From contig NZ_NKTZ01000001.1 in NCBI RefSeq assembly GCF_003207855.1, positions 186,001-250,000 on the forward strand: 64,000 nt of DNA. The letters are read 5' to 3'. The stretch is from Komagataeibacter rhaeticus. GTDB lineage: Bacteria > Pseudomonadota > Alphaproteobacteria > Acetobacterales > Acetobacteraceae. The stretch's first letter is position 1. Each line of letters begins with the position of its first letter. A model generated the notes under the pieces. The model searched no databases and was not told where the DNA came from. It was given only the letters and a program-made list of their open reading frames with translations. The position numbers and the translations under genes were made by a program. Below are positions 36,668-46,485 of the stretch, in pieces.

Positions 36668-38086
36668 ATGAAGCCGATCAATGCGATCCGTATGGGCGGG
36701 ACGGATATTCTGCCCCTGGTAGAAGGGGGGAAGGGCGTCTCGATCTCGACTGGCGTTTCCGCCGGACACTGGGCGGCGGCGGGTGGCGCTGGCACGATCT
36801 CGATCGTGAATGCCGATTCCTATGATGAGAACGGCAACATCGTCCCCCAGACCTATCACGGCAGGACACGGCGTGAACGGCACGAGGAACTGGTCGATTA
36901 CGCCATCCGCGGTGGTATTGCCCAGGCGCGCATCGCGCATGAGCTTGCCGGTGGCAGGGGGCGGATACACGCCAACATCCTGTGGGAAATGGGTGGGGCC
37001 GAGCGGGTCATCACCGGCGTGCTGGAAGGTGCACCGGGCCTGATCCAGGGGCTGACCTGTGGCGCGGGCATGCCGTACCGCCTGTCGGAAATCGCGGCCC
37101 GTTTCGGCATCCATTACTATCCCATCGTCTCTTCCGCCCGCGCCTTCAATGCCCTGTGGCGCCGTTCGTACCATAAGACGGCGGAACTGCTGGGCGGCGT
37201 GGTGTATGAAGACCCATGGCGGGCTGGCGGCCATAATGGCCTGTCCAACACCGAAAACCCGCTGGCACCGGAAGATCCGTTCCCCCGCGTGCTGGCGCTG
37301 CGCAAGCAGATGCGCGCCTTTGGCCTGGATCAGACCCCCATCATCATGGCCGGTGGCGTGTGGTGGCTGGAGGAATGGCAGGACTGGATCGACAACCCCG
37401 AACTGGGGCCGATCGTGTTCCAGTTCGGCACCCGCCCGCTGCTGACGCGCGAAAGCCCGATCCCCGATGCGTGGAAGCGCCGCCTGCTGACGTTGAAGAA
37501 GGGGGATGTGTTCCTCAACCGCTTCTCGCCCACGGGCTTCTATTCTTCCGCCGTGAACAACACGTTCCTGCGCGAACTGCGCGGGCGTTCGGAACGGCAG
37601 GTGCCCTTCTCGCCCGAGGAAATGGGCGAGCACACCGCGCCACTGGCCATTGGCGCACGCGGGCGGCAGGTTTTTGTCACCCCCGCCGACCGGCAGCGCG
37701 CGCAGCTGTGGATGCAGGAAGGCCATACCGAGGCCATGCGCACACCGGATAACACGGTGGTGTTCGTCAGCCCCGGAAAGGCGCGCGAGATCCTGGCCGA
37801 TCAGGGGGCCTGCATGGGCTGCCTGTCGGAATGCCGGTTTTCCAACTGGTCGCAGCGCCCGCCCGCCTATTCCAACGGGCACAAGGCGGACCCGCGTTCC
37901 TACTGCATCCAGAAAACCCTGCAGGCCGCGGCCCACGCCCATGGGCCGGATCAGGAGGCGGTGATTGACAACAACCTCATGTTCGGTGGCACCAATGCAT
38001 GGCGGTTCGCCACCGATCCGTTCTACGCCAATGGCTTCGTGCCCACCGTGGCGCAGTTGCTCGAACGGATCATGACCGGGCGCTAG
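36668..38086 (+). CDS. nitronate monooxygenase-like FMN oxidoreductase with CxxCx3C motif
   Basis: 472 aa TIM-barrel flavoprotein of the 2-nitropropane dioxygenase superfamily: GVSISTGVSAGHWAAAGGAG near the N-terminus, GLTCGAGMPYRL, YYPIVSSARAFNALWRR, and PIIMAGGVWWLEEW followed by QFGTRPLLT, the FMN-phosphate region. It is about 120 residues longer than a typical enzyme. The extra C-terminal region carries CMGCLSEC (C382, C385, C389), a likely metal-binding motif. Substrate not predictable. ATG with GGA about 6 nt upstream; two other ATGs lie nearby. Followed by a double-hairpin repeat and a terminator. Confidence 0.75.
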   Translation: MKPINAIRMGGTDILPLVEGGKGVSISTGVSAGHWAAAGGAGTISIVNADSYDENGNIVPQTYHGRTRRERHEELVDYAIRGGIAQARIAHELAGGRGRIHANILWEMGGAERVITGVLEGAPGLIQGLTCGAGMPYRLSEIAARFGIHYYPIVSSARAFNALWRRSYHKTAELLGGVVYEDPWRAGGHNGLSNTENPLAPEDPFPRVLALRKQMRAFGLDQTPIIMAGGVWWLEEWQDWIDNPELGPIVFQFGTRPLLTRESPIPDAWKRRLLTLKKGDVFLNRFSPTGFYSSAVNNTFLRELRGRSERQVPFSPEEMGEHTAPLAIGARGRQVFVTPADRQRAQLWMQEGHTEAMRTPDNTVVFVSPGKAREILADQGACMGCLSECRFSNWSQRPPAYSNGHKADPRSYCIQKTLQAAAHAHGPDQEAVIDNNLMFGGTNAWRFATDPFYANGFVPTVAQLLERIMTGR

Positions 38087-38111
38087 GCGCCATTATCGAT
38101 AAAAAAAGAAC

Positions 38112-38198
38112 AGAAGTTTTTGGTGAAGCTTTTTACAAAAAGCTTCAGGGAACGCCGCCTTTCTGAAAAAAGGCGGCACCCGGAAACGTTTGTCAGTT
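38112..38198 (+). repeat. double-hairpin intergenic repeat, copy 4
   Basis: First hairpin 38125-38146 (GAAGCTTTTT / AAAAAGCTTC). Second hairpin 38154-38177 (GCCGCCTTT / AAAGGCGGC). Lead-in GTTTTTGGT and tail ACCCGGAAACGTTTG. Sense orientation, 39 nt 3' of the nitronate monooxygenase-like gene. The second hairpin is almost identical to copy 2 read on the minus strand. Confidence 0.9.
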
Positions 38199-38202
38199 TC
38201 TG

Positions 38203-38234
38203 AAGGCCGGCCCTGTCGGGGCCGGCCTTATTTT
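38203..38234. terminator. intrinsic terminator between convergent genes
   Basis: AAGGCCGGCCC pairs with GGGCCGGCCTT around a short loop, followed by ATTTT. It directly follows repeat copy 4 and overlaps the rdgB stop codon on the other strand. Confidence 0.8.
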
Positions 38235-38853
38235 ATGCCGCATCCTGCGGCAGGCAGGCATCGCGGAACAGGGCGAAGGCCAGCCCGCGATGGCTTATGG
38301 CGTTCTTCTGCGCATCCGTCATGTCGGCAAAGGTGCGGGCGCCATCGCCGGGGGCGAAAATCGGGTCATAGCCGTGGCCGTTGGTGCCATGCGGCGGCCA
38401 GACGACATGGCCGTCAATCCGGCCCTCGAATGTTTCGGTCTGCCCGTCGGGCCAGGCAAGGCACAGGACGGAAATAAACCACGCGCCCCGGTCGGGACTG
38501 TCGCCGATCTGCTCATGGATACGGCGCATGGCGTCGGGATAATCCTTGTCCGGCCCGGCCCAGCGGGCGGAGAAGATGCCCGGTGCCCCGCCAAGGGCGG
38601 AGACGCAGAAGCCGGAATCATCGGCCAGTGCGGGCAGGTTCGCGGCCTTTGCGGCGGCTACGGCCTTGATGGCGGCGTTCCCGGCAAAGCTGTCCGCCGT
38701 TTCCTCCGGCTCGGGCAGTGAAAGGTCGCCCGCCGAACGGACATGAATGCCGTAGCCCCCCAGAAGGGCCGCGAATTCGGCAATCTTGCCCTTGTTATGG
38801 GTGGCCAGGACCAGTGTGTCGCCCCGGTTCAGGCGGTTGGGTCGGGTTGTCAT
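38233..38853 (-). CDS. rdgB: RdgB/HAM1 family non-canonical purine NTP pyrophosphatase
   Basis: Hydrolyses dITP/XTP to monophosphates, keeping deaminated purines out of nucleic acids. 206 aa. [18 protein letters not shown] (phosphate-binding N-terminus), [46 protein letters not shown] and [11 protein letters not shown], then [16 protein letters not shown] are all canonical. The start overlaps the rph stop by ATGA; rph-rdgB (then often hemN) is a standard alphaproteobacterial pair beside hrcA. Confidence 0.96.
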   Translation of the reverse strand: MTTRPNRLNRGDTLVLATHNKGKIAEFAALLGGYGIHVRSAGDLSLPEPEETADSFAGNAAIKAVAAAKAANLPALADDSGFCVSALGGAPGIFSARWAGPDKDYPDAMRRIHEQIGDSPDRGAWFISVLCLAWPDGQTETFEGRIDGHVVWPPHGTNGHGYDPIFAPGDGARTFADMTDAQKNAISHRGLAFALFRDACLPQDAA

Positions 38854-39578
38854 GCCTTGAGGGCCTCTTCGACTGTGGCGGTCTGGATGCGGAACAGTTC
38901 CGCCGTCCCGGTGCGGGCAAGCCGCATGAGGGTATTGAACTGTGCCTCGGTAAAGGGGTCCTGCTCGGCGGTACCCTGTATTTCCACAATGCCACCATCG
39001 GCGGTCAGGACAAAATTGGAATCGGCGCGCGCCGTGCTGTCTTCCGCGTAATCAAGGTCAAGCACGGCGCCTTCCTGCGTCAGCCCGCACGATACGGCGG
39101 CAACCTGCCCCTTCAGCGGCACGGCGGGCAGGGTGCCCGCGCGCACCAGCGTTTCCAGTGCCAGGCGCAGCGCCACCCATGCGCCGGTAATGGCGGCGCA
39201 GCGCGTGCCACCATCGGCGTTGAGCACGTCACAATCCACCGTGATCGAGATCTCCCCCAATGCCCTGAGGTCGGTCACGGCGCGTAGCGAGCGGGCGATC
39301 AGGCGCTGGATTTCCTGGGTGCGGCCGCTCTGTCTGCCCTTTGCGGCCTCACGCGGGCCACGGCTGTGGGTGGCGCGCGGCAGCATGCCGTATTCCGCCG
39401 TGACCCAGCCCTGGCCCTTGCCGCGCAGGAAGGAGGGGACGCGCGTTTCCACGCTGGCGGCGCACAGGACTTCGGTCCCGCCCATGCGGATCAGGGCCGA
39501 GCCTTCCGCATGGCGGGCAAAGCCGGTCTGGATAAAGACGGGACGCAGCGCGTCGGTGGCACGGCCGGATGGGCGCAT
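38850..39578 (-). CDS. rph: ribonuclease PH
   Basis: Phosphorolytic trimming of tRNA 3' ends. 242 aa from [14 protein letters not shown], with GGAG 10 nt upstream; the longer in-frame extension upstream is not conserved. Seen: [84 protein letters not shown] and [19 protein letters not shown]. Divergent from hrcA, first of rph-rdgB. Confidence 0.96.
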   Translation of the reverse strand: MRPSGRATDALRPVFIQTGFARHAEGSALIRMGGTEVLCAASVETRVPSFLRGKGQGWVTAEYGMLPRATHSRGPREAAKGRQSGRTQEIQRLIARSLRAVTDLRALGEISITVDCDVLNADGGTRCAAITGAWVALRLALETLVRAGTLPAVPLKGQVAAVSCGLTQEGAVLDLDYAEDSTARADSNFVLTADGGIVEIQGTAEQDPFTEAQFNTLMRLARTGTAELFRIQTATVEEALKA

Positions 39579-39727
39579 GGGATGGGTCTCCGCAAGGTGA
39601 TGGGGCGGCATAGCGTGCAATCCCCGTCTATTTCCAGTCCCGCGTGGGCAGGGAAGCATATGATCTGCTATAATGGCGACATGCGGGGCACCGCAGGGGA
39701 TGGATGAGGCAAACAGGAGGCATGGCG

Positions 39728-40801
39728 ATGGAAACCCGACCACCGGTACCGCAGCCGGGCCTGCTGTCCGGGCTGGACCCGCGATCCGCCGCGATCCTGC
39801 GTGAGATCGTGGAGCAGTATGTCGAAACGGGCGAGCCGATGGGTTCACGCACGCTCTCGCAACGCCTGCCGCTTTCGCTCTCGCCCGCCACGATTCGCAA
39901 TGTCATGGCGGACCTGACCGATGCGGGGCTGCTGTTTTCCCCCCATGCCTCGGCCGGTCGCCTGCCAACGGAGAAGGGCGTGCGGCTGTTTGTCGATGGC
40001 CTGCTGCAGTTCGGCAACCTGAGCGAGGAGGAGCGCGAAAGCATCGCGGGCATGCTGGATGTAAAGGGCCGCTCCTTGGAGGATACGCTGGCGCAGGCAT
40101 CGTCCATGCTGTCGGGCCTGTCCTCGGCGGCGGGGGTGGTCATGGCACCCAAAAGCGATGGCGCCACCATCAAGCATATCGAATTCGTGGCCCTTGGTCC
40201 GGGGCGGGCGCTGGTCATTCTGGTCAGCGCGGACGGGCAGGTGGAAAACCGCGTGATCGAGACCCCGCCGGGCCTGCCGCCTTCCGCACTGGTGGAAGCG
40301 GGCAACTACCTTAACGCCCATCTGTCCGGCCAGACGCTGGACCGCCTGCGCGAGACGGTCAGTACCGACATGACGGCCAACCGCAACGAACTGGACCACC
40401 TGACGGCGGAGGTGGTGGCCAGTGGCCTTGCCACATGGAGTGACGCTGACGAGCGCGGCGGTACCCTGTTCATACGCGGTCAGGGCCGCCTGCTGGCCGA
40501 TGTGACCGAGATCGAGCGCCTGACCACCATCCAGATGCTGTTCGAGCGGCTGGAAACGCAGGAGACCATGCTGCGCCTGCTGGACCTTGCCCGTGAATCC
40601 GAAGGGGTGCGCATCTTCATCGGGGCGGAAAGCGGGCTGTTCGGTATGGCGGGCATGTCGGTCGTGGTCGCCCCCGCGCGCACCGACAGCAACCGCATCG
40701 TGGGCGCGATCGGTGTGATCGGACCCACGCGCATCAACTATGCCCGCATCATTCCCGTGGTGGACTATACCGCCCGCGTGATTGGCCGCATGCTGGGCTG
40801 A
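39728..40801 (+). CDS. hrcA: heat-inducible transcription repressor HrcA
   Basis: Represses chaperone operons by binding CIRCE operators. 357 aa. Winged helix: [76 protein letters not shown]-like C-terminal domain ends [20 protein letters not shown] and [28 protein letters not shown] stands 7 nt before the chosen ATG; two earlier ATGs are less well placed. No CIRCE (TTAGCACTC-N9-GAGTGCTAA) is visible upstream, and grpE, often next to it, is not here. Confidence 0.96.
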   Translation: METRPPVPQPGLLSGLDPRSAAILREIVEQYVETGEPMGSRTLSQRLPLSLSPATIRNVMADLTDAGLLFSPHASAGRLPTEKGVRLFVDGLLQFGNLSEEERESIAGMLDVKGRSLEDTLAQASSMLSGLSSAAGVVMAPKSDGATIKHIEFVALGPGRALVILVSADGQVENRVIETPPGLPPSALVEAGNYLNAHLSGQTLDRLRETVSTDMTANRNELDHLTAEVVASGLATWSDADERGGTLFIRGQGRLLADVTEIERLTTIQMLFERLETQETMLRLLDLARESEGVRIFIGAESGLFGMAGMSVVVAPARTDSNRIVGAIGVIGPTRINYARIIPVVDYTARVIGRMLG

Positions 40802-40921
40802 AGGCCGGTATTGTCATGCAACCCGGCCCGCCGGCGGCCTTTATGTCCACCACACGGCACAACCGCGCGCCGCAGCCTTCCAACGGGGCCGCGACGCGCC
40901 TGAACGCGCAAGGAGAACGGT

Positions 40922-41809
40922 ATGTTCACGCCTGATGCAAGGCAGTCCGGTTCATTCATGATCGGGGGTGACCTGGAGGTCACGCGGCTGGGTTTTGGCG
41001 CCATGCGCATTACCGGCCCCGGCATATGGGGGGAACCGGCCGACCGGGCGGCGGCACTCGCCACCCTGCGCCGCCTGCCCGAACTGGGCATCAACTTCGT
41101 TGATACGGCGGATGCCTACGGCCCGTTTGTGAGCGAGGACCTGATCCGCGAGGCGCTGCATCCCTACACGGACACCATAATCGCCACCAAGGGCGGCCAC
41201 ACCCGTCACGGCCCGGACATATGGAAGCCGGTGGGCAACCCTGACTACCTGCGCCAGTGCGTGCTGATGAGCATGCGCAGGCTGGGGGTGGAGCGTATCG
41301 ACCTGTGGCAGTTGCATCGTGTGGGTGCCGACTGCACGCCCGAACGGCAGTTCGAGGCGATTGCCACCATGCGCGCGCAGGGGCTGATCCGCCATGTCGG
41401 CCTGTCCGAGGTGACGGTGGAGATGATCGAGCGCGCGCGGCTGTATTTCCCGGTGGCGACCGTCCAGAACCGCTTCAACCTCGTCAACCGGTATTCGGAA
41501 GATGTGCTGGATTACTGCACGAAGGAGAACATCGGCTTCATTCCATGGGCGCCACTGGCGGCGGGCAGCCTGACGAAGGGCGATACCCTGCTGACCCGCC
41601 TGGCCAGCGAGAAGGGCGTGCGGCCCGGCCAGGTCGCGCTGGCATGGCTGCTGCGCCGCGCGCCGGTCATGCTGCCCATTCCCGGCACCAGCAGCCCCGA
41701 CCACCTGGCCGATAACGCGGCCGCCGCCGCCATTGACCTGAGTGATGAGGAATTCCGCCAGCTGGACAATGACGGCCGGGCCGAATGGGCCAGCCGGAAC
41801 AATGCCTGA
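40922..41809 (+). CDS. aldo/keto reductase
   Basis: NADPH-dependent oxidoreductase, (beta/alpha)8 barrel, 295 aa. [10 protein letters not shown] near the start; catalytic tetrad: FVDTADAYG (Asp, Tyr), IIATKGG (Lys), IDLWQLHRV (His). The C-terminus has [20 protein letters not shown] and the cofactor loop [16 protein letters not shown]. Strong AAGGAGAA precedes the ATG. Close to the YajO/oxidoreductase subgroup; substrate unknown. Followed by a double-hairpin repeat. Confidence 0.9.
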   Translation: MFTPDARQSGSFMIGGDLEVTRLGFGAMRITGPGIWGEPADRAAALATLRRLPELGINFVDTADAYGPFVSEDLIREALHPYTDTIIATKGGHTRHGPDIWKPVGNPDYLRQCVLMSMRRLGVERIDLWQLHRVGADCTPERQFEAIATMRAQGLIRHVGLSEVTVEMIERARLYFPVATVQNRFNLVNRYSEDVLDYCTKENIGFIPWAPLAAGSLTKGDTLLTRLASEKGVRPGQVALAWLLRRAPVMLPIPGTSSPDHLADNAAAAAIDLSDEEFRQLDNDGRAEWASRNNA

Positions 41810-41840
41810 AAGGCTGGTCCGCAGGCGGTAGACCGTGCAG

Positions 41841-41925
41841 GGGTTTTTGGTGAGGCTTTTTTCAAAAAACTTCGGAGAACGCTGCCCTTGTTGAAAAAAG
41901 GCGGCCTCCGGAAACGTTTGCCATG
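41841..41925 (+). repeat. double-hairpin intergenic repeat, copy 5 (degenerate)
   Basis: Lead-in GTTTTTGGT, first hairpin 41852-41873 (GAGGCTTTTTT/AAAAAACTTC, mismatches), second 41881-41905 (GCTGCCCTT / AAGGCGGC, mismatches), tail CTCCGGAAACGTTTG. Sense orientation, 43 nt 3' of the aldo/keto reductase. More diverged than copies 1 and 4. Confidence 0.82.
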
Positions 41926-42070
41926 CTTTATCGAAGGCCCGTTGTGGAAACGGTTTCCGGGCGCGCGGACTGGCATGGGCGGATGGATCAGGGGCGACGG
42001 CGGCGGCGGACAATGCTAGACAGGGGCCATCGACACATAACGGCCCCTTTCTTTCCCTATTGGATACCGG

Positions 42071-44635
42071 ATGACGCTTGCTGACGGATCAGGCCGTGAT
42101 GGCCGGATTGATGGACCCTCCCGGCCGGGTCCGGGTGGCCCACGCCGGCCCCGCTACCGGATGGTGCGCTGGCTGGCGGGCGCGACACTGGCCGTGGTGC
42201 TGCTGGGTGGCAGCACGGCGGGACTGGTGGCATGGCGGGAATATGAACGCCTGAGCGAGGGCCTGCCCACGGTGGACGGCCTGCGCACCTACCAGCCACC
42301 GGTGATGAGCCGCCTGTATTCCGGTGATGACCAGGTCATGGCGGAACTGGCGGCCGAGCGGCGCATATTCGTCCCCTACAGCGCCATCCCCGAGCGCGTG
42401 CGCAGTGCCTTCCTGGCGGCCGAGGACCAGAAATTCTTCACCCATGGCGGCGTGGACCCGATGGCCATCCTGCGCGCGGGCCTGACCGACATGATGATGC
42501 ATGGCACCAAGCATCGCCCCATCGGTGCCTCCACCATCACCCAGCAGGTCGCGCGCATCATGCTGCTGGGGTCGAATGCGGTGTCGATCGACCGCAAGAT
42601 CAAGGAAGCGCTGCTGGCCATGCGGCTGGAACAGACGCTGAGCAAGGAGCAGATCCTCGAGATCTATCTCAATGAAATCTATCTGGGCGAGGGCGCCTAC
42701 GGCATCGCCGCTGCCGCACAGACCTATTTCAACAAGCCGCTCGACCAGCTTGACAATGCCGAAGCCGCCTTTCTGGGTGCGCTGCCCAAATCCCCCACCA
42801 ACTACAACCCGCACCGCTTCGTGCAGGCGGCGACCAATCGCCGCAACTGGGTGCTGGACCGCATGGCGGACCTGAAGGTCATCACGCCGGAGGAAGCCCG
42901 TACCGCCCAGCTTGAACCGCTGGTGCCCGCCAACTTCACCCGTCCCGGCCCGGTGCCCGCATCCGAATGGTTTGCCGAGGAAGTGCGCCGCGAACTGATC
43001 GAACGCTACGGCATCGGCACCACCATGGAAGGTGGGCTTTCGGTCCATACCTCGCTTGACTCACACCTGCAGCAGGTGGCCACCACCGCCCTGCGCGACG
43101 GGCTGCTGCGCTATGACCGCGCCCATGGTGGCTGGCGCGGCGCGTTCGCCCATGTCGATGAAAGCGAGGCGACGGGCGACTGGGCCAACGCGCTGGCCCG
43201 TGTCACGCCGCCGGTTGCCATGCTGGAACAGTGGCGGGTGGCGGTGGTGCTGTCGGCCGCCACCGGCCGCGTGGGCTGGCTGGAGGGGCGTGATCCGGTC
43301 GTGCCCCGTACGGGTGAACTGCTGGCGCGTGACCGGGCCTGGATGCGCGGTGGCAAGGGCATCCAGACAGGTGACGTGCTGCTGGTCGAACCGCAGGCCG
43401 ATGGCAGTGGCGTTGCCATCCGGCAGGTGCCACGGGTGGAGGGCGCGCTGGCCACCATCGATGTCCATACCGGCCGGGTGATGGCGATGGTCGGCGGCTG
43501 GTCATTCAGGGAATCGCAGTTCAACCGCGCGACACAGGCCGCCCGCCAGCCCGGTTCCTCCTTCAAGCCGTTCGTCTACCTGGCGGCGATGGAACAGGGG
43601 ATCTCGCCCTCCCAGAAATTCGATGACTCGCCGGTAAGCTACGGTGAATGGCATCCAAACAACTACGAGAAGGATTTCTGGGGGCCGACCACGCTGCATG
43701 ACGCGCTGCGCGAATCGCGTAATCTTGTCACCATCCGCCTGGCGGCCCAGATCGGCATGAAGCCGGTGGCCGCACTGGCGCAGACACTGGGGCTGGCCCA
43801 TTCCATGCCGCTGGTGCTGCCCGCAGCCCTTGGTGCGGTGGAAACCACGGTCATGCGTGAGGCCGCCGCCTACGCCACTATCGCCAATGGCGGCAGGCTG
43901 GTCACACCCACCCTGATCGATGACATCAAGGATCGCAACGGCAACGTGATGTGGCGTTCCGGCGGTCTCGACTGGCAGCCCGGCGGCACGCCCGCCGATG
44001 GCCCGCGGATGGTCGATACCCGGCCGCAGGTCGTCTCCGCCGCCTCCGCCAGCCAGATCGTGGCGATGATGCAGGATGTGATCCGGCGTGGCACCGGCAC
44101 CCATGCGGGCGCGGGCATCGACCGGCCCATCGCGGGCAAGACCGGCACCAGCCAGGATTTCAACGATGCATGGTTCGCGGGCTTCTCGCCCGATCTGGTC
44201 ACGGTGGTGTGGGTCGGATTCGATACGCCGCAGTCGCTGGGCAAGAACGAGACCGGTGGCGTGATTGCCGGCCCGATCTGGAATCAGGTGATGAAGGCGG
44301 CGCTGGCCACGCGCCCGCGCCTTGACTTCCGTGTGCCCGAAGGCGTGCAACTGGCCCGCTATGATACCGGCATGGGCATGGCGATCGACGCCTTCAAGCC
44401 CGGGCAGGTGCCCGGCATAAGCGTTGATCTGGGCGCCGGTTCGGGCATGGCGCTGACCGCGGCGGATACCGGGGCCGAGAACATGCCCGATTCCGAGACG
44501 GACATGGCCACCACGCCGGGCAGCCCGGTCGTGGCGCCTGACGGCACCACTTCGGCCGGGCATGCGGCAGCCCCCGGCGCACCGGCCGCATCCCAGCCTT
44601 CCGGGGGTGACATTGGCATGGGTGGCCTGTATTGA
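42071..44635 (+). CDS. mrcA: penicillin-binding protein 1A, bifunctional
   Basis: Class A PBP polymerising and crosslinking peptidoglycan. 854 aa. Pro/Gly/Arg-rich cytoplasmic N-terminus, one TM (about 36-58), glycosyltransferase domain with AAEDQKFFTHGGVD, GASTITQQVAR, RKIKEALLAMRLEQTLSKEQILEIYLN; transpeptidase domain with SxxK in QPGSSFKPFVYLAAM (about 495), SRN in RESRNLVT, and GKTGTSQDFNDAWF (KTG, about 690). The last 70 residues are a low-complexity Pro/Ala/Gly tail. Located just upstream of prfB. Confidence 0.96.
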   Translation: MTLADGSGRDGRIDGPSRPGPGGPRRPRYRMVRWLAGATLAVVLLGGSTAGLVAWREYERLSEGLPTVDGLRTYQPPVMSRLYSGDDQVMAELAAERRIFVPYSAIPERVRSAFLAAEDQKFFTHGGVDPMAILRAGLTDMMMHGTKHRPIGASTITQQVARIMLLGSNAVSIDRKIKEALLAMRLEQTLSKEQILEIYLNEIYLGEGAYGIAAAAQTYFNKPLDQLDNAEAAFLGALPKSPTNYNPHRFVQAATNRRNWVLDRMADLKVITPEEARTAQLEPLVPANFTRPGPVPASEWFAEEVRRELIERYGIGTTMEGGLSVHTSLDSHLQQVATTALRDGLLRYDRAHGGWRGAFAHVDESEATGDWANALARVTPPVAMLEQWRVAVVLSAATGRVGWLEGRDPVVPRTGELLARDRAWMRGGKGIQTGDVLLVEPQADGSGVAIRQVPRVEGALATIDVHTGRVMAMVGGWSFRESQFNRATQAARQPGSSFKPFVYLAAMEQGISPSQKFDDSPVSYGEWHPNNYEKDFWGPTTLHDALRESRNLVTIRLAAQIGMKPVAALAQTLGLAHSMPLVLPAALGAVETTVMREAAAYATIANGGRLVTPTLIDDIKDRNGNVMWRSGGLDWQPGGTPADGPRMVDTRPQVVSAASASQIVAMMQDVIRRGTGTHAGAGIDRPIAGKTGTSQDFNDAWFAGFSPDLVTVVWVGFDTPQSLGKNETGGVIAGPIWNQVMKAALATRPRLDFRVPEGVQLARYDTGMGMAIDAFKPGQVPGISVDLGAGSGMALTAADTGAENMPDSETDMATTPGSPVVAPDGTTSAGHAAAPGAPAASQPSGGDIGMGGLY

Positions 44636-44697
44636 CGCCCCATTGGCGGGTGCCGCGTGCGCCCGGCCCTTATGACCGTTGACCAAGGAGCAAGCCC

Positions 44698-45829
44698 ATG
44701 TCTGCCGAGACAGAGGCCCTGAACGACCAGATCAAGCAGTCGGTGGCACTGCTGAGGAGGCATCTTTGACTGGGATGTCGCAATCGACCGCCTGGCGGAA
44801 CTGAACAACCGGGCCGAAGACCCCGAATTGTGGAACGATGCCGAAGCGGCGCAGAAGCTCATGCGCGAGCGCACGCTGCTGGCCAACCAGATCGAGGGCG
44901 TGCAGCGGCTTGAAGCCGATGTGAATGACACGCTCGAACTGGTCGAGCTTGCGGAAATGGAAGGCGACTCGGCCGTAGTGGCCGAAGCGGTGGCGGGCCT
45001 GCGCGCCCTAGCCGAGGAAGCCAAGCGCCGCGAGACCGAAAGCCTGCTCTCGGGCGAGGCGGATGGCAATGACTGCTATCTGGAAGTCAATGCCGGCGCG
45101 GGTGGCACGGAGGCGCAGGACTGGGCCGAGATGCTGCTGCGCATGTACACCCGCTGGGCCGAGCAGCATGGTTACAAGGTGACCATGATGGAAAGCTCGG
45201 AGGGCGAGCAGGCCGGCATCAAGTCCGCCACCATCCAGGTCAGTGGCCCCAATGCCTATGGCTGGCTCAAGACCGAGGCCGGGGTGCATCGTCTTGTCCG
45301 TATCTCGCCCTTTGATGCGGCGGCACGGCGGCAGACCTCCTTCGCCTCCGTATGGGTCTATCCGGTGGTGGACGATTCGATCGAGATCGAGATCAACGAG
45401 GCCGATCTGCGGGTGGACACCTTCCGTGCATCGGGTGCGGGCGGCCAGCACGTCAACAAGACGGAATCGGCCATCCGTATCACGCACATCCCCACCGGCA
45501 TCGTGGTGGCCTGCCAGACCGACCGCTCCCAGCACCGCAACCGTGCCACCGCCATGACCATGCTCAAGGCGCGCATGTACGAGCAGGAACTGCAGAAGCG
45601 CGAGGCCGCCGCCGCCCAGACCGAGGCGAACAAGACCGATATCGGCTGGGGCCACCAGATCCGTTCCTACGTGCTGGCGCCCTACCAGCTGGTGAAGGAT
45701 CTGCGGACCAACGTGGAAAAAACCAATCCCGACGCCATCCTTGATGGTGACATTGATGACTTCATGGCCGCGGCCCTGGCCGCGCGCGTGGGGGCGACCC
45801 GCTCCGAGGCGAGTGCCCAGGCGCAGTAA
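44698..45829 (+). CDS. prfB: peptide chain release factor 2 (programmed +1 frameshift)
   Basis: Terminates translation at UGA/UAA. The first 23 codons ([23 protein letters not shown]) run into TGA; a +1 shift at CTT-TGA-C continues as [22 protein letters not shown], giving 376 aa. Join: 44698-44766 with 44768-45829. Contains the anticodon-like SPF in [15 protein letters not shown] and GGQ in [17 protein letters not shown]. The start has AAGGAG upstream. The frameshift makes RF2 level autoregulated: low RF2 favours shifting. Followed by an intrinsic terminator. Confidence 0.97.
44755..44770 (+). promoter_or_regulatory. prfB programmed frameshift signal
   Basis: AGGAGG, spacer CAT, then CTTTGAC. 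The internal Shine-Dalgarno is three bases from the slippery CTT, the same spacing as the AGGGGG-TAT-CTTTGAC element of E. coli prfB. In-frame TGA follows CTT. Confidence 0.96.
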
Positions 45830-45849
45830 CCCGCGCCGGTCGTGTTCCA

Positions 45850-45877
45850 CCCCGCAGCCCCGGCTGCGGGGTTTTTT
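45850..45877 (+). terminator. intrinsic terminator of prfB
   Basis: CCCCGCAGCC / GGCTGCGGGG, a 10-bp perfect stem with a two-base loop as drawn, followed by six T. Confidence 0.9.
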
Positions 45878-46046
45878 GTGGCATGCAGGGTGAGACATTG
45901 TTCCGTAAAGGGAATTTTGTTGCGCATCTGTTGCATAACCTGCTTGACACACACAGCCTGACCACCCCCAATTCATGGTCTGGCAATCAGTTGCGGGCCT
46001 GCGCCATACGGGCGGGCCGCTGCTATGGCGGGTGAACAGGGGCGGC

Positions 46047-46397
46047 ATGTGGTCTAACGAAGCGATGGGAATGGAGTACGCGGCCCGGCAGCGCAGGCGG
46101 ACGCCCTATCTGCGCGTGACCGGGGTGATCGTGCTGGTCCATGTCGTTGTCCTGTCCGTGCTGGCCTATGGGCTGCGCCCCAAGGCCCGGCCCATGTTCC
46201 CGGCGCCCTATCGCCCGCTGCCGCCGGTTACGCTGCGGATCATTCCCATGCCGCCGCCCTTCGTGCCGAAGGCGCCCGCCCTGCCGCGCCCGGTCATGGT
46301 CCAGCCGGCGGGACCCGTCATTCCCGCCCCGGTCATCGGGGCGGACAGGCGTGTCCGCCAGCCGGAAATTGTTCCGAAATCGTTACAGGTGGATTGA
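46047..46397 (+). CDS. short TonB-like protein lacking the C-terminal domain
   Basis: 116 aa with AGGGG 5 nt before the ATG. Basic N-terminus (ARQRRRTPY), one TM (VTGVIVLVHVVVLSVLAYGL) containing a His in the position of the TonB SxxxH motif, then a Pro-rich periplasmic stretch (PPVTLRIIPMPPPFVPKAPALP), typical of TonB. It ends with RQPEIVPKSLQVD and has no C-terminal receptor-interacting fold of about 90 aa. It precedes an ExbB-like gene, supporting an energy-transduction role; alone it could not contact TonB-dependent receptors in the usual way. No frameshifted C-terminal domain is visible downstream. Confidence 0.62.
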   Translation: MWSNEAMGMEYAARQRRRTPYLRVTGVIVLVHVVVLSVLAYGLRPKARPMFPAPYRPLPPVTLRIIPMPPPFVPKAPALPRPVMVQPAGPVIPAPVIGADRRVRQPEIVPKSLQVD

Positions 46398-46485
46398 TTT
46401 TCAATGTCCGGACTGGTCAGATAGCAATCATGAAAAGTGTTGCAGGCCAGAGCCATGGCTTTATTCGTCAGAGGATTTTAGGGAA

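Noticed and set aside
39579-39727. Looked for a CIRCE operator upstream of hrcA
   Set aside because: No TTAGCACTC / GAGTGCTAA pair is present in the rph-hrcA gap.
45944-45972. TTGACA box upstream of the TonB-like gene
   Set aside because: A good -35, but nothing at 16-18 bases resembles a -10, so not listed as a promoter.
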